Source: Bacteroidota bacterium (GTDB lineage: Bacteria; Bacteroidota; Bacteroidia; AKYH767-A; JAHEYN01). From it: DNA of 58,648 nucleotides. The stretch covers positions 1-58,648 of the forward strand of contig CANFOZ010000007.1 of assembly GCA_947448795.1 (NCBI GenBank), written 5' to 3'. A program made the position numbers and the translations under genes. Under the pieces are notes generated by a model. The model saw nothing but the letters and a program-made list of their open reading frames with translations. It was not told the origin of the DNA and searched no databases. Of the stretch, positions 36,923 to 45,928 are shown in pieces (positions within the stretch are counted from its first letter, which is position 1; every line of letters starts with the position of its first letter).

Positions 36923-37964
36923 AAACAATCGCATCGGTCTGTTGGGATTAATAACCCTCGTGCTTCTATTTCATGCAGCAAAGGCGCAGGATTACCATTT
37001 CTCGCAATTCGACAACTCACCACTACTATTGAATCCGGCGCATGCTGGTGTATTTATGGGTGAGGTGCGGGGGGCCAGCATCTACCGCAAGCAGTGGACT
37101 ACCGTTTCGGGCATGAGCGCCGATTACAGAACCATGTCGGCATCGGTCGATGGGGCCTTGTTTAAAAGAAAAAACAAAAAAGGCAGCTTTATGGGCCTCG
37201 GTGGCATGTACTTCAGCGACAAGGCTGGCGATTCGCATCTTGGCACAACATCTTTCAATGTTATCGGGTCGTGGGTAAAATCCATTTCCAATCTACAAAA
37301 TCAATTCCTTGCCTTGGCTGGACAAGTTGGATACAACCAAAGAGCTATTTCAGCTGGTGGATTAACCTGGGATAGCAATTGGGCAATCGACCATGTGGAT
37401 CTAGCTATTCCTGGGGAGAATGTGAGTGGCGGACGTTCTTTTTTTGACGAAACGATAGGGGCTATGTATTTCAATTTGCGAGATGATCGCCGCAAATACC
37501 ATGCTGGCGCAAGCATCGCCCATTTACTCAAACCCAATGTCTCATTCCTTGGTTCAGAACCATACAAACGAAAACTAACCATTCATGGCGGAGGCACCTT
37601 TACCAATGCAGCAAGCAACAAGGTGCTGCAGCCAGCTTTTATGATTACCAAACAAGGTAGACAGATGGAACTAACCGCTGGCACCTATTTCAAATATGTC
37701 ATGAAAAATGCGTCGGTTAGAACAGGCTTAAAAACCGAAACAGCCATCTCTTTCGGTGTATGGTATCGATTCAAAGATGCAGTGATTGGCTCGGTGCGAT
37801 TCGATTACAACAACTTTAATGTGGGCTTGGGCTACGACTTTACCCTTTCGAAAGTTGCCAAAGCCAATTCCTTTCTTGGTGGACCCGAAATTTCAATCGT
37901 CTATACATCCCCTGCAAAAATGACGAGAACAGCAGGTCGTTACAAAAACGTGAGATACCTTTGA
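36903..37964 (+). CDS. PorP/SprF family T9SS outer membrane protein
   Basis: A 353-residue outer-membrane protein with a signal peptide (LLGLITLVLLFHAAKAQ) and the PorP/SprF hallmark QDYHFSQFDNSPLLLNPAHAG at the start of the mature part. The rest is beta-barrel-like with a terminal strand (FNVGLGYDFTLSK). These proteins partner with type B sorting-domain cargo, attaching it to the cell surface, as SprF does for SprB. Its start overlaps the cargo gene by 20 bp, supporting cotranslation and a dedicated pair. The ATG is good. Other PorP paralogues are likely elsewhere in the genome. Confidence 0.93.
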   Translation: MSHLSGKNNRIGLLGLITLVLLFHAAKAQDYHFSQFDNSPLLLNPAHAGVFMGEVRGASIYRKQWTTVSGMSADYRTMSASVDGALFKRKNKKGSFMGLGGMYFSDKAGDSHLGTTSFNVIGSWVKSISNLQNQFLALAGQVGYNQRAISAGGLTWDSNWAIDHVDLAIPGENVSGGRSFFDETIGAMYFNLRDDRRKYHAGASIAHLLKPNVSFLGSEPYKRKLTIHGGGTFTNAASNKVLQPAFMITKQGRQMELTAGTYFKYVMKNASVRTGLKTETAISFGVWYRFKDAVIGSVRFDYNNFNVGLGYDFTLSKVAKANSFLGGPEISIVYTSPAKMTRTAGRYKNVRYL

Positions 37965-38031
37965 TTTCGTTTTCTCAACCCGCTCGTTCTACCCATTTTA
38001 TGAACAAGCTCTGTTGGATAAAAAAGGTTCA

Positions 38032-38058
38032 ATATTATTTGCTAAAAGCCAATAATAT
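38032..38058. repeat. 27-bp near-perfect inverted repeat upstream of nuoA
   Basis: ATATTATT (38032-38039) and AATAATAT (38051-38058) are exact reverse complements; inside them GCT and AGC also pair, leaving loop AAA, with one mismatch. It overlaps the candidate -33 TTTG of the nuo promoter, so it could be an operator. Confidence 0.5.
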
Positions 38059-38062
38059 GCCG

Positions 38063-38070
38063 TAAATTTA
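38063..38070 (+). promoter_or_regulatory. -7-like box (TAAATTTA) of the nuo operon
   Basis: One mismatch to TAnnTTTG; a TTTG lies 21 bp upstream (38038-38041). The leader to ATG 38092 would be about 18 nt. Confidence 0.4.
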
Positions 38071-38091
38071 CCTCGGTAATTACTTAAAGGC

Positions 38092-38469
38092 ATGGTTTTA
38101 AGCGCGACAAGCATCCCCTCCGACTTCTTTCCTATCGCCATCCAATTCTTCGCTGCCTTGGGCTTTGTTGGAACCACCATCGTGGTCACCCACTTAGTAG
38201 GCCCCAAAAGGTACTCGAAAAAAAAGATGGAATCTTTTGAATGTGGCGTCGAATCGCAAGGCAATGCACGTATTCCTTTCTCCATCAAATATTTTCTCGT
38301 TGCTATCCTATTCGTTCTCTTCGATGTGGAAGTGATCTTCATGTACCCGTGGGCTGTGAACTTCAAAACCCTTGGCGTACAAGGTCTACTCGAGATGATG
38401 TTGTTTCTCGGCTTGTTTCTAGTAGGCTTTATTTATATCATAAAAAAAGGCGCCCTTAAATGGGAATAG
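38092..38469 (+). CDS. nuoA: NADH-quinone oxidoreductase subunit A
   Basis: First gene of a complete 13-gene complex I operon. NuoA is a small membrane-arm subunit near the quinone site; this 125-residue protein has three transmembrane helices. Typical features are KKMESFECGVESQGNARIPFSIKYFLVAILFVLFDVEVIFMYPWA, which is split by family-typical residues: the SFECG loop (with the conserved Cys) and the FDVEVIFMYPW helix. ATG start. The region upstream has a promoter-like box and an inverted repeat. Confidence 0.96.
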   Translation: MVLSATSIPSDFFPIAIQFFAALGFVGTTIVVTHLVGPKRYSKKKMESFECGVESQGNARIPFSIKYFLVAILFVLFDVEVIFMYPWAVNFKTLGVQGLLEMMLFLGLFLVGFIYIIKKGALKWE

Positions 38470-38495
38470 CTCTTTAATTATAAAAACCAATCACG

Positions 38496-39059
38496 GTGAA
38501 CACCATACCTGCCTCTTCTACAAATGTAACGCTAACAACGGCGCCTGAAGGTATTGATGGGCCCGGCTTCTTCGCCACCTCTATTGACAAAGTGGTAGGC
38601 ATGGCCCGCAAGAACTCGATCTGGCCACTTCCCTTCGCCACCTCTTGCTGCGGCATCGAATTTATGGCTACCATGGGTGCGCACTACGACTTCGCACGCT
38701 TTGGTTCTGAACGACTCAGCTTCTCTCCTCGCCAAGCCGATCTGTTGATGGTGATGGGCACGATCTCTAAAAAAATGGGGCCAATTCTGCGCCAAGTATA
38801 CGAGCAAATGGCGGAACCAAGATGGGTGCTCGCAATGGGTGCCTGTGCAAGCAGCGGCGGTGTGTTCGACACCTATAGCGTATTACAAGGAATCGATAGG
38901 ATCATTCCTGTTGATGTGTATGTACCCGGTTGTCCACCGCGACCAGAGCAAGTGCTGGATGGCATCCTGAAGATTCAAGAGCTTATTCAAAACGAATCGG
39001 TGCGCCGTCGCGAAACACCAGAGTACAAAGCATTACTCTCAAAATACAGCATCGAATAA
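38496..39059 (+). CDS. nuoB: NADH-quinone oxidoreductase subunit B
   Basis: NuoB carries the terminal Fe-S cluster N2, which reduces the quinone. The 187-residue protein has the ligand cysteines Cys51, Cys52, Cys117 and Cys146 ([23 protein letters not shown]). The start is GTG at 38496. Its stop overlaps the nuoC ATG by one base (TAATG), indicating translational coupling. Confidence 0.97.
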   Translation: MNTIPASSTNVTLTTAPEGIDGPGFFATSIDKVVGMARKNSIWPLPFATSCCGIEFMATMGAHYDFARFGSERLSFSPRQADLLMVMGTISKKMGPILRQVYEQMAEPRWVLAMGACASSGGVFDTYSVLQGIDRIIPVDVYVPGCPPRPEQVLDGILKIQELIQNESVRRRETPEYKALLSKYSIE

Positions 39060-39571
39060 TGGAGACTAAGGCAACCATAGAACAGGTAATGGATCGTTTG
39101 GTGGCGCGCTTCGGCAGCGAAATTCGCTCGTCCGAAATGTGCTACGACATGATGACCATCGAGGTGCCTGCTCATACGATCATAGCTGTTTTACAAGAAC
39201 TGCACGACGACACCGCGACGCCTTTTCGCTTCCTAACAAGCCTCTGCGGCATGCATTACCCGCATCTTGCTAAAGACAAGCAATTCGGTGTCGTTTATCA
39301 CATGCATTGCCTTACCTCCAACCTCCGCCTGCGCATCAAAATCTATCTTCATGCCGACAAACTGGAAGTGGATACGGCGAGCGCACTTTTTGCTACCGCA
39401 AATTGGATGGAGCGCGAAACCTTTGACTTCTATGGCATCCGGTTTAAAGGTCATCCAAACCTGATACGCATCCTCAATATGGAGGATATGGTGCCCTTTC
39501 CGATGCGAAAGGATTTTCCACTTGAGGATCAACGCAGAGAAGACAAAGCAGATGAAATGTTTGGACGTTAA
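39059..39571 (+). CDS. nuoC: NADH-quinone oxidoreductase subunit C
   Basis: A 170-residue peripheral-arm subunit of the 30-kDa family. Diagnostic is the C-terminal stretch WMERETFDFYGIRFKGHPNLIRILN followed by PLRKDFPLE-like PMRKDFPLEDQ. NuoC is separate, not fused to NuoD as in E. coli. The ATG shares one base with the nuoB stop; the frame is open further upstream within nuoB, but that is read-through of an alternative frame. GTG-started nuoD follows after 11 bp. Confidence 0.95.
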   Translation: METKATIEQVMDRLVARFGSEIRSSEMCYDMMTIEVPAHTIIAVLQELHDDTATPFRFLTSLCGMHYPHLAKDKQFGVVYHMHCLTSNLRLRIKIYLHADKLEVDTASALFATANWMERETFDFYGIRFKGHPNLIRILNMEDMVPFPMRKDFPLEDQRREDKADEMFGR

Positions 39572-39582
39572 TAAAGTATAAA

Positions 39583-40797
39583 GTGGCTCAGGAAATAAAT
39601 AAAACGACAACACAGGTAGAGGAAAAGCAGTATTCCACGCTGAACCTCGGACCTACGCATCCAGCGACACACGGGATCTTTCAGAACATCCTAACCATGG
39701 ATGGCGAGATCATCGTGGATGCGGTGCCAACTATCGGATACATCCATCGTGCCTTTGAAAAAATCGCGGAGCGTCGCCCCTATTACCAAATCACCGTGCT
39801 CACCGACCGGATGAACTATTGTTCATCACCCATTAACAACATGGGTTATCACATGGCGGTGGAGAAATTGCTCAACGTCGAGATTCCGAAGCGTGTGCAA
39901 TACATGCGCGTAATCGTTATGGAGCTAGCACGTATCAGCGATCATATCATTTGCAACAGCGTTATCAGTGTGGATAGCGGCGCATTGTCAGGCTTCGTTT
40001 ACATGTTCCAGTTTCGTGAGCTCATCTATGAAATATACGAAGAGATCTGCGGCGCACGACTAACCACCAACATGGGACGCATCGGTGGATTTGAGCGTAA
40101 CTGGCCTAAAACAGCATGGGAGAAGATCGATAAATTCCTGCACGAATTCCCGGTCCAATTGGATGAGTTCGAAAGCCTGCTTATTCGAAACCGGATCTTT
40201 ATGGACCGCACCATTAATGTAGGTCCAATAAGTGCTGAACGCGCACTGAACTATGGCTTCACTGGTCCAAACCTAAGAGCGGCCGGTGTTGATTACGATG
40301 TTCGTGCAATGAATCCATACTCCTCCTACGAAGACTTCGAGTTCACGATTCCCGTTGGTACCAATGGCGACACCTACGACCGTTTTGTGGTGCGTCAAGA
40401 AGAAATGCGACAAAGTTTGAGCATCATTCGCCAAGCTCTCACAAAACTTAAAACGCTGCCCGACACCGTTTATCATGCAGAAGTGCCCGATGTCTTCCTG
40501 CCTCCGAAGGAATTGGTATACAACCAAATGGAAGCATTAATCTATCACTTTAAAATAGTGATGGGCGAAGTGCCTGTGCCTGTTGGCGAAATCTACCATG
40601 CAGTGGAAGGTGGCAACGGCGAATTAGGATTCTACTTAGTCAGCGATGGTGGCCGAACACCGTATCGTTTGCACTTCCGCAGACCTTGTTTTATCTATTA
40701 CCAAGCATATCCCGAAATGATCAAAGGCGCTATGTTGTCGGATGCGATTCTTACCTTGAGCTCGCTCAATGTAATCGCAGGCGAACTAGACGCTTAA
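39583..40797 (+). CDS. nuoD: NADH-quinone oxidoreductase subunit D
   Basis: The 49-kDa subunit, which with NuoB forms the quinone-reduction site. The 404-residue protein begins at GTG 39583. Conserved parts are LNLGPTHPATHGIFQ (quinone-headgroup His), GYIHRAFEKIAE, DRMNYCSSPINNMGY and, at the C-terminus, DGGRTPYRLHFRRPCF and VIAGELDA. It retains no [NiFe] site, as expected of complex I. Confidence 0.97.
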   Translation: MAQEINKTTTQVEEKQYSTLNLGPTHPATHGIFQNILTMDGEIIVDAVPTIGYIHRAFEKIAERRPYYQITVLTDRMNYCSSPINNMGYHMAVEKLLNVEIPKRVQYMRVIVMELARISDHIICNSVISVDSGALSGFVYMFQFRELIYEIYEEICGARLTTNMGRIGGFERNWPKTAWEKIDKFLHEFPVQLDEFESLLIRNRIFMDRTINVGPISAERALNYGFTGPNLRAAGVDYDVRAMNPYSSYEDFEFTIPVGTNGDTYDRFVVRQEEMRQSLSIIRQALTKLKTLPDTVYHAEVPDVFLPPKELVYNQMEALIYHFKIVMGEVPVPVGEIYHAVEGGNGELGFYLVSDGGRTPYRLHFRRPCFIYYQAYPEMIKGAMLSDAILTLSSLNVIAGELDA

Positions 40798-40811
40798 TAA
40801 TACGTAGTACC

Positions 40812-41345
40812 GTGGCAGAACAAAAGGAAATTAAATTCTCAGAAGAAAGTTTAAAGGTGGCTTTAAGCCTCATGCGGAGATATCCGGTGGGCAAACAGAA
40901 ATCCGCAATGCTTCCGCTGCTTCATCTAGCCCAGGCCGAATTCGACGGATGGCTGAGTGTTCCTGTGATGAACTATGTGGCCTCCTTGCTTGAAATTAAA
41001 CCCGTTGAAGTGTATGAAGTAGCTAGCTTCTACTCGATGTTCAACCTCAAGCCTGTTGGTAAATGCCTGCTTGAAGTATGTCATACCTCGCCATGCTGGC
41101 TAAACGGAGCAGACGAATTGGTGCAGCACCTTCAGAAAAAACTCAACATCAAAGTGGGCGAAACAACAGCCGATGGTATGTTCTCCCTTAAAACCGTAGA
41201 ATGCCTCGGCTCCTGTGGCACCGCGCCTATGTTACAATGTGGTTCAAAATATTACGAAAAACTCACCCACGATAAAATGGATGAGTTACTCGATCAATTC
41301 AAACAAAAGGGAGAGCGACCTACTTACTTAGATCCTCTTCAATAA
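40812..41345 (+). CDS. nuoE: NADH-quinone oxidoreductase subunit E
   Basis: The 24-kDa thioredoxin-like [2Fe-2S] subunit of the NADH-input module. From GTG 40812 it has 177 residues; the open frame extends into nuoD but only this start gives the family N-terminus. The cluster N1a cysteines are visible as CHTSPC and CLGSCGTAPML. Its presence with NuoF and NuoG shows that NADH is the electron donor here. Confidence 0.96.
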   Translation: MAEQKEIKFSEESLKVALSLMRRYPVGKQKSAMLPLLHLAQAEFDGWLSVPVMNYVASLLEIKPVEVYEVASFYSMFNLKPVGKCLLEVCHTSPCWLNGADELVQHLQKKLNIKVGETTADGMFSLKTVECLGSCGTAPMLQCGSKYYEKLTHDKMDELLDQFKQKGERPTYLDPLQ

Positions 41346-41375
41346 GTACTCAACGCTAGAAACACCGATCAGCCC

Positions 41376-42734
41376 GTGGCCCGTAAAATACTTTTAGTTA
41401 ACGATCATATAGAAGGTCTTGCCAACATCGATGTATACCGCCGTAACGGTGGCTATGCAGCTGTGGAGAAGGCGCTCAAGACCATGACGCCAGATGCTGT
41501 GACCGAAGAAGTGAAAAAATCAGGACTGCGCGGTCGTGGTGGTGCGGGCTTTCCTGCCGGCATGAAATGGAGCTTCCTCGCGAAGCCTCCTGGCGTGCCT
41601 CGCTACCTCGTTTGCAATGCAGATGAGAGTGAACCAGGCACCTTTAAAGATCGCTACCTCATGGAGCGCAACCCGCATAGCCTCATCGAAGGCATGATTG
41701 TGTCGAGCTTCGCTTTGGGTGCCCGAACTTCCTACATATACATCCGTGGCGAATATTACTATGTGCTGCAAATACTCGAAAAAGCCATCGCCGAAGCCTA
41801 CGAAGTGGGCCTTTTGGGTAAAAATATCATGGGAACCGACTTCTCGCTCGACCTCTATGTGCAACCTGGAGGTGGCGCCTATATTTGTGGCGAAGAAACA
41901 GGGCTCATTGAGTCGCTTGAAGGCAAGCGCGGAAACCCAAGAATAAAACCTCCATTCCCTGCTGTGGTAGGTGTTTGGGGCTGTCCAACAGTGGTTAATA
42001 ATGTTGAAACAATCGCTGCGGTGCCACACATCGTCAACATGACCGGCGACGAATATGCCAAGATTGGTATCGGTCGTAGTACGGGCACCAAACTCATCTC
42101 AGCAAGCGGACATATAAATAAGCCAGGTGTTTACGAAATCGAACTTGGATTACCCGTTGAAGAATTCATCTATTCCGATGCCTACTGCGGTGGTATCAGC
42201 GAAGGCCGCTCCTTAAAAGCAGTGGTCGCTGGTGGATCATCGGTGCCGGTTTTGCCTGCCGAACTCATATTAAAAACCGCCGCTGGAGAACCGCGACTGA
42301 TGTCTTACGAATCCTTGTCGGACGGTGGTTTCGCAACAGGAACCATGCTCGGATCTGGGGGCTTCATCGTGTATAGCGAAACCGCTTGTATGGTGCGTAA
42401 TCTTTGGAACTTCTCCCGCTTCTACCACCATGAATCGTGTGGCCAATGCAGCCCTTGCCGCGAAGGCACCGGATGGATGGAGAAGATCCTACACAATATT
42501 GAATCGGGTCATGGCAAAGTAACCGACCTTGATCTTTTGGTGGATATCTGCAAAAAGATTGAAGGCAACACCATCTGTCCACTAGGCGATGCTGCTGCAT
42601 GGCCCGTTGCTTCGCACATACGACACTTCCGCGAGGAATTTGAATACCACATTAACAATCCTGAAAAAGTAAAAGATCCAAGGCATTGTGAGAAACAGCC
42701 CTTCGTAAGAAAGGCCCAATCAAACCCTGCATAA
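41376..42734 (+). CDS. nuoF: NADH-quinone oxidoreductase subunit F
   Basis: The 51-kDa subunit that binds NADH and FMN. At 452 residues it has normal length. Seen are GLRGRGGAGFPAGMKWSF (NADH/FMN glycine-rich loop), CNADESEPGTFKDR (FMN), GAYICGEETGLIESLEG and ESCGQCSPCREG (three ligands of [4Fe-4S] cluster N3, with a later Cys in NTICPLGD). GTG start at 41376. Confidence 0.97.
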   Translation: MARKILLVNDHIEGLANIDVYRRNGGYAAVEKALKTMTPDAVTEEVKKSGLRGRGGAGFPAGMKWSFLAKPPGVPRYLVCNADESEPGTFKDRYLMERNPHSLIEGMIVSSFALGARTSYIYIRGEYYYVLQILEKAIAEAYEVGLLGKNIMGTDFSLDLYVQPGGGAYICGEETGLIESLEGKRGNPRIKPPFPAVVGVWGCPTVVNNVETIAAVPHIVNMTGDEYAKIGIGRSTGTKLISASGHINKPGVYEIELGLPVEEFIYSDAYCGGISEGRSLKAVVAGGSSVPVLPAELILKTAAGEPRLMSYESLSDGGFATGTMLGSGGFIVYSETACMVRNLWNFSRFYHHESCGQCSPCREGTGWMEKILHNIESGHGKVTDLDLLVDICKKIEGNTICPLGDAAAWPVASHIRHFREEFEYHINNPEKVKDPRHCEKQPFVRKAQSNPA

Positions 42735-42735
42735 T

Positions 42736-43749
42736 ATGTCTGCTATGTTTAAGGTTACCATTGACGGCATTGAAACCGAGGTAGAACCCGGCACAACCAT
42801 CCTCCAGGCTGCTCGTAAGATCGGCGGGGAAATCGTGCCTCCTACCATGTGCTACTACTCTTCCTTGGAAGGTAGCGGCGGCTACTGCCGTACCTGTATC
42901 GTAAAAGTCAGCGCGGGCTCTGCAAAAGACCCTCGCCCGATGCCTAAACCAGTAGCCTCCTGCCGCACCCCCGTCCAAGACGGAATGGTGGTGCAAAACA
43001 TCACCTCACCTGAATTATTAGAAGCACGCGCAGGGGTAGTCGAATTTCTACTTATAAACCATCCCTTAGATTGCCCCGTTTGTGATCAGGCCGGCGAATG
43101 TGATCTGCAAAACCTAGGCTTCGCTCACGGTAAAGAAGAGTCGCGCTACGATTTCCCTAGACGTGTTTTCGAAAAGAAAGACATCGGCAATAAAATTCAA
43201 CTGCACATGACGCGTTGCATACTCTGCTACCGCTGTGTAAAAGTGGCCGACCAACTCACGCCAGGTCGTGTTCACGGTGTCATGAACAGAGGCGATGTGG
43301 CCGAAATATCAACCTATATCGAACAAGCGGTTGACAACGACATGTCGGGCAATATGATCGATGTATGTCCTGTAGGCGCTTTGACCGACAAAACCTTTCG
43401 CTTTAAAAGCCGTGTCTGGTTTGTGAATCCTACCGATGCTCACCGCAACTGTACAAAATGCAGTGGCAACGTGGTGCTTTGGTTTCACGGCACAGAGATC
43501 TACCGCGTTTCGGCACGCAAAAACGAGTGGAACGAAGTGAAGGAATTCATCTGTAACGACTGTCGTTTCGAGAATAAGAAAATCGAAAATTGGGTAGTGG
43601 AAGGTCCGCGTAAAATCGAACGCAAATCCGTTATCTCCCAAAATCACTACGAACAATACAACCAACTGAAAGCACAGATAGAAAAACAACGGGCTAGACT
43701 CGCTAATGGCGAAACTCCCGATATCGGTGATATCAGCCTGAGAACGTAA
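42736..43749 (+). CDS. nuoG: NuoG-type Fe-S subunit without molybdopterin domain
   Basis: A 337-residue short form of the 75-kDa subunit. The N-terminal [2Fe-2S] ligands are Cys39, 51, 54 and 76; the His-Cys3 site of N5 is His109 with Cys113, 116 and 122 (HPLDCPVCDQAGEC); N4 ligands are Cys161, 164, 167 and 211 (CILCYRC and VCPVGAL). Four more cysteines form CTKC (239, 242) and CNDC (273, 276), perhaps a further metal site or relict of N7. The ~500-residue molybdopterin-like domain of E. coli NuoG is absent. Placement between nuoF and nuoH supports the role. The start is ATG 42736, 1 bp after nuoF. Confidence 0.9.
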   Translation: MSAMFKVTIDGIETEVEPGTTILQAARKIGGEIVPPTMCYYSSLEGSGGYCRTCIVKVSAGSAKDPRPMPKPVASCRTPVQDGMVVQNITSPELLEARAGVVEFLLINHPLDCPVCDQAGECDLQNLGFAHGKEESRYDFPRRVFEKKDIGNKIQLHMTRCILCYRCVKVADQLTPGRVHGVMNRGDVAEISTYIEQAVDNDMSGNMIDVCPVGALTDKTFRFKSRVWFVNPTDAHRNCTKCSGNVVLWFHGTEIYRVSARKNEWNEVKEFICNDCRFENKKIENWVVEGPRKIERKSVISQNHYEQYNQLKAQIEKQRARLANGETPDIGDISLRT

Positions 43750-43759
43750 TATATCCAAC

Positions 43760-44791
43760 ATGCTCGCTGTCCTGATTTATAAATTGATTTTGGTTTTCGC
43801 CATCCTGGGCATATCCCTCGTGGTAGCCATGTACTCCACCTATGCCGAACGCAAGGTGGCTGCTTTCATGCAAGATCGCCTCGGACCTAACCGTGCAGGA
43901 CCATTTGGCCTTTTACAACCCCTCGCTGATGGTGTGAAGATGTTTATGAAGGAAGAAATTATTCCTTCCGTCTCCAACCAAACCCTATTCATCATAGGTC
44001 CTTGTATTGCCATGACCACCTCGCTCATGACCAGTGCCGTTATCCCCTGGAGTAGCGACCTGAGTATCAACGGCACCTCCTACCCTTTGCAAGTAACCGA
44101 TGTCAACATCGGCATCCTTTACCTTTTTGGCGTTGTCTCCATCGGTGTTTACGGCATCATGATTGGCGGCTGGGCTTCCAACAACAAATTCTCGCTGCTC
44201 GGCGCCCTGCGTGCTTCGTCGCAAATGATTAGCTACGAAATCGCCATGGGCCTAGCGATCATTGCCTTGGTGATGATGACAGGAACACTTAGCTTGCGCG
44301 AAATCGTTGAACAGCAACCCGGAGGTCACTGGAATATACTCTACCAACCGATCGGCTTCATTATCTTCATCGTTTGCGCTTTCGCCGAATGTAACCGAAC
44401 ACCATTCGATCTTGCAGAATGCGAGACTGAGCTCGTTGGCGGTTACCACACCGAGTACAGCAGCATGAAGCTTGGCTTCTACCTCTTCGCTGAATATGTC
44501 AACATGTTCATCTCATCGGCTATCATCTCTACCTTGTACTTTGGTGGATACAACTTCCCATTCATGCACGAACTAGGCCTGTCTCCAAACATGCTTGCCT
44601 TGCTTGGCGGACTGGTTTTCTTTGCAAAAATATTCTTCTTCATCTTCTTCTTTATGTGGATTCGGTGGACCATCCCTCGTTTCCGCTACGATCAACTCAT
44701 GAACCTGGGATGGAAGGGGCTCTTGCCTATCGCCCTCGGCAATATCGCTTTAACGGGCCTAGTCATGTGGCTCACAGGCAAAATCAATTAA
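43760..44791 (+). CDS. nuoH: NADH-quinone oxidoreductase subunit H
   Basis: The membrane subunit that joins the peripheral and membrane arms and forms part of the quinone channel. The 343-residue protein has about eight to nine transmembrane helices. Conserved loops are TYAERKVAAFMQDRLGPNRAGPFGLLQPLADGVK, which is cut here into the ERKVAAFMQ and GPNRAGPFG parts, and AECNRTPFDLAECETELVGGYHTEYS with its functional glutamates. Start at ATG 43760, 10 bp after the NuoG gene. Confidence 0.97.
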   Translation: MLAVLIYKLILVFAILGISLVVAMYSTYAERKVAAFMQDRLGPNRAGPFGLLQPLADGVKMFMKEEIIPSVSNQTLFIIGPCIAMTTSLMTSAVIPWSSDLSINGTSYPLQVTDVNIGILYLFGVVSIGVYGIMIGGWASNNKFSLLGALRASSQMISYEIAMGLAIIALVMMTGTLSLREIVEQQPGGHWNILYQPIGFIIFIVCAFAECNRTPFDLAECETELVGGYHTEYSSMKLGFYLFAEYVNMFISSAIISTLYFGGYNFPFMHELGLSPNMLALLGGLVFFAKIFFFIFFFMWIRWTIPRFRYDQLMNLGWKGLLPIALGNIALTGLVMWLTGKIN

Positions 44792-44811
44792 TTCAATCTG
44801 AACCCATATAA

Positions 44812-45384
44812 ATGCAGCTCTCCGGTAAATCAATAGTAGTCTCCAAGAAGGAAATGTCCTTTCTTGAAAAGCTCTACCTGCCTGCTATTTTAGGCGGTCT
44901 CCGCATCACGCTGAAACACTTGTTTCGTAAAAAAGCGACCATCAACTACCCGGAAGAAAAGCGTCCATTCAGTCCCATTTATAGAGGAATGCATGTGCTG
45001 AAACGCGATGAGCATGGCGCTGAGCGCTGCACCGCTTGTGGCTTGTGCGCCGTCTCTTGTCCTGCTGAAGCGATCTCCATGGAGGCTGCAGAGCGCAAAC
45101 CCGGTGAAGAAAAAAGCTTTCGCGAAGAAAAATACGCCGCCGTTTATGAGATCAATATGCTGCGCTGCATCTTCTGTGGTTTATGCGAAGAAGCATGCCC
45201 CAAAGAAGCTATCTTTTTAACCGACCGCATCACCCCGTCCGATTTTCAACGCAACAGCTTCGTATACGGAAAAGACAAGCTTGTTGAACCCGTTGATGCT
45301 GACAAACGGGTGGATGTTACCAAGAGACAAAGCACCGCTGTGTTGGATTTTAAAACAAATACAAAACTAGCACACAACAAATAG
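44812..45384 (+). CDS. nuoI: NADH-quinone oxidoreductase subunit I
   Basis: The 23-kDa ferredoxin-like subunit that passes electrons through clusters N6a and N6b. The 190-residue protein has both CxxCxxCxxxC motifs: Cys73, 76, 79, 83 (CTACGLCAVSC) and Cys119, 122, 125, 129 (CIFCGLCEEAC). An amphipathic N-terminal helix (MSFLEKLYLPAILGG) lies on the membrane. It is 20 bp downstream of nuoH. Confidence 0.97.
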   Translation: MQLSGKSIVVSKKEMSFLEKLYLPAILGGLRITLKHLFRKKATINYPEEKRPFSPIYRGMHVLKRDEHGAERCTACGLCAVSCPAEAISMEAAERKPGEEKSFREEKYAAVYEINMLRCIFCGLCEEACPKEAIFLTDRITPSDFQRNSFVYGKDKLVEPVDADKRVDVTKRQSTAVLDFKTNTKLAHNK

Positions 45385-45416
45385 TCACCGTTTCATTAAC
45401 GGATTAAAGAGCCCCT

Positions 45417-45923
45417 ATGTTAACGCAATACCTGTTCTACTTTCTTTCCTTCCTTGCCATCTTCAGCGCACTGCTGGTGGTGTTCTCGAAGAATCCCGTG
45501 CAGAGCGTACTCTCACTCATCGTCACGTTCTTCGCTATTGCGGGTCATTATGTACTGCTCAATGCACAATTCCTAGCGGCGGTTCATGTTATCGTATATG
45601 CCGGCGCAATCATGGTGCTTTTTCTATTCGTGATCATGCTCCTCAATCTAAACGAAGACAGCGAGCCACAAAAACCAGGTTGGATTAAATTCGCAGCCAC
45701 TATCACCGGCGGACTCTTAATGGTGGTTATGATCGCAGCGCTTCGCAGCGCCGCTGAAATGCCTGCACCGCAAAAAGTAGATGCAAGCATCGGCATGATA
45801 AAAAATCTTGGGCATGTACTCTTCACCGATTTCGCATTGCCTTTCGAAATATCGTCCTTGCTCTTTCTTGTAGCCATGGTTGGTGCCGTCATGCTGGGTA
45901 AAAAAGAAATACATAATCCGTAA
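45417..45923 (+). CDS. nuoJ: NADH-quinone oxidoreductase subunit J
   Basis: A 168-residue membrane-arm subunit with five hydrophobic helices, recognised by [24 protein letters not shown] in parts and the [23 protein letters not shown] helix. This helix (TM3) contains the pi-bulge region involved in coupling in structural work. ATG at 45417; nuoK follows after 5 bp. Confidence 0.95.
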   Translation: MLTQYLFYFLSFLAIFSALLVVFSKNPVQSVLSLIVTFFAIAGHYVLLNAQFLAAVHVIVYAGAIMVLFLFVIMLLNLNEDSEPQKPGWIKFAATITGGLLMVVMIAALRSAAEMPAPQKVDASIGMIKNLGHVLFTDFALPFEISSLLFLVAMVGAVMLGKKEIHNP

Positions 45924-45928
45924 CAATC

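Noticed and set aside
42736-43749. NuoG as a broken pseudogene
   Set aside because: All Fe-S ligands are intact, the frame ends cleanly, nuoH starts 10 bp later and no remnant of a molybdopterin domain follows.
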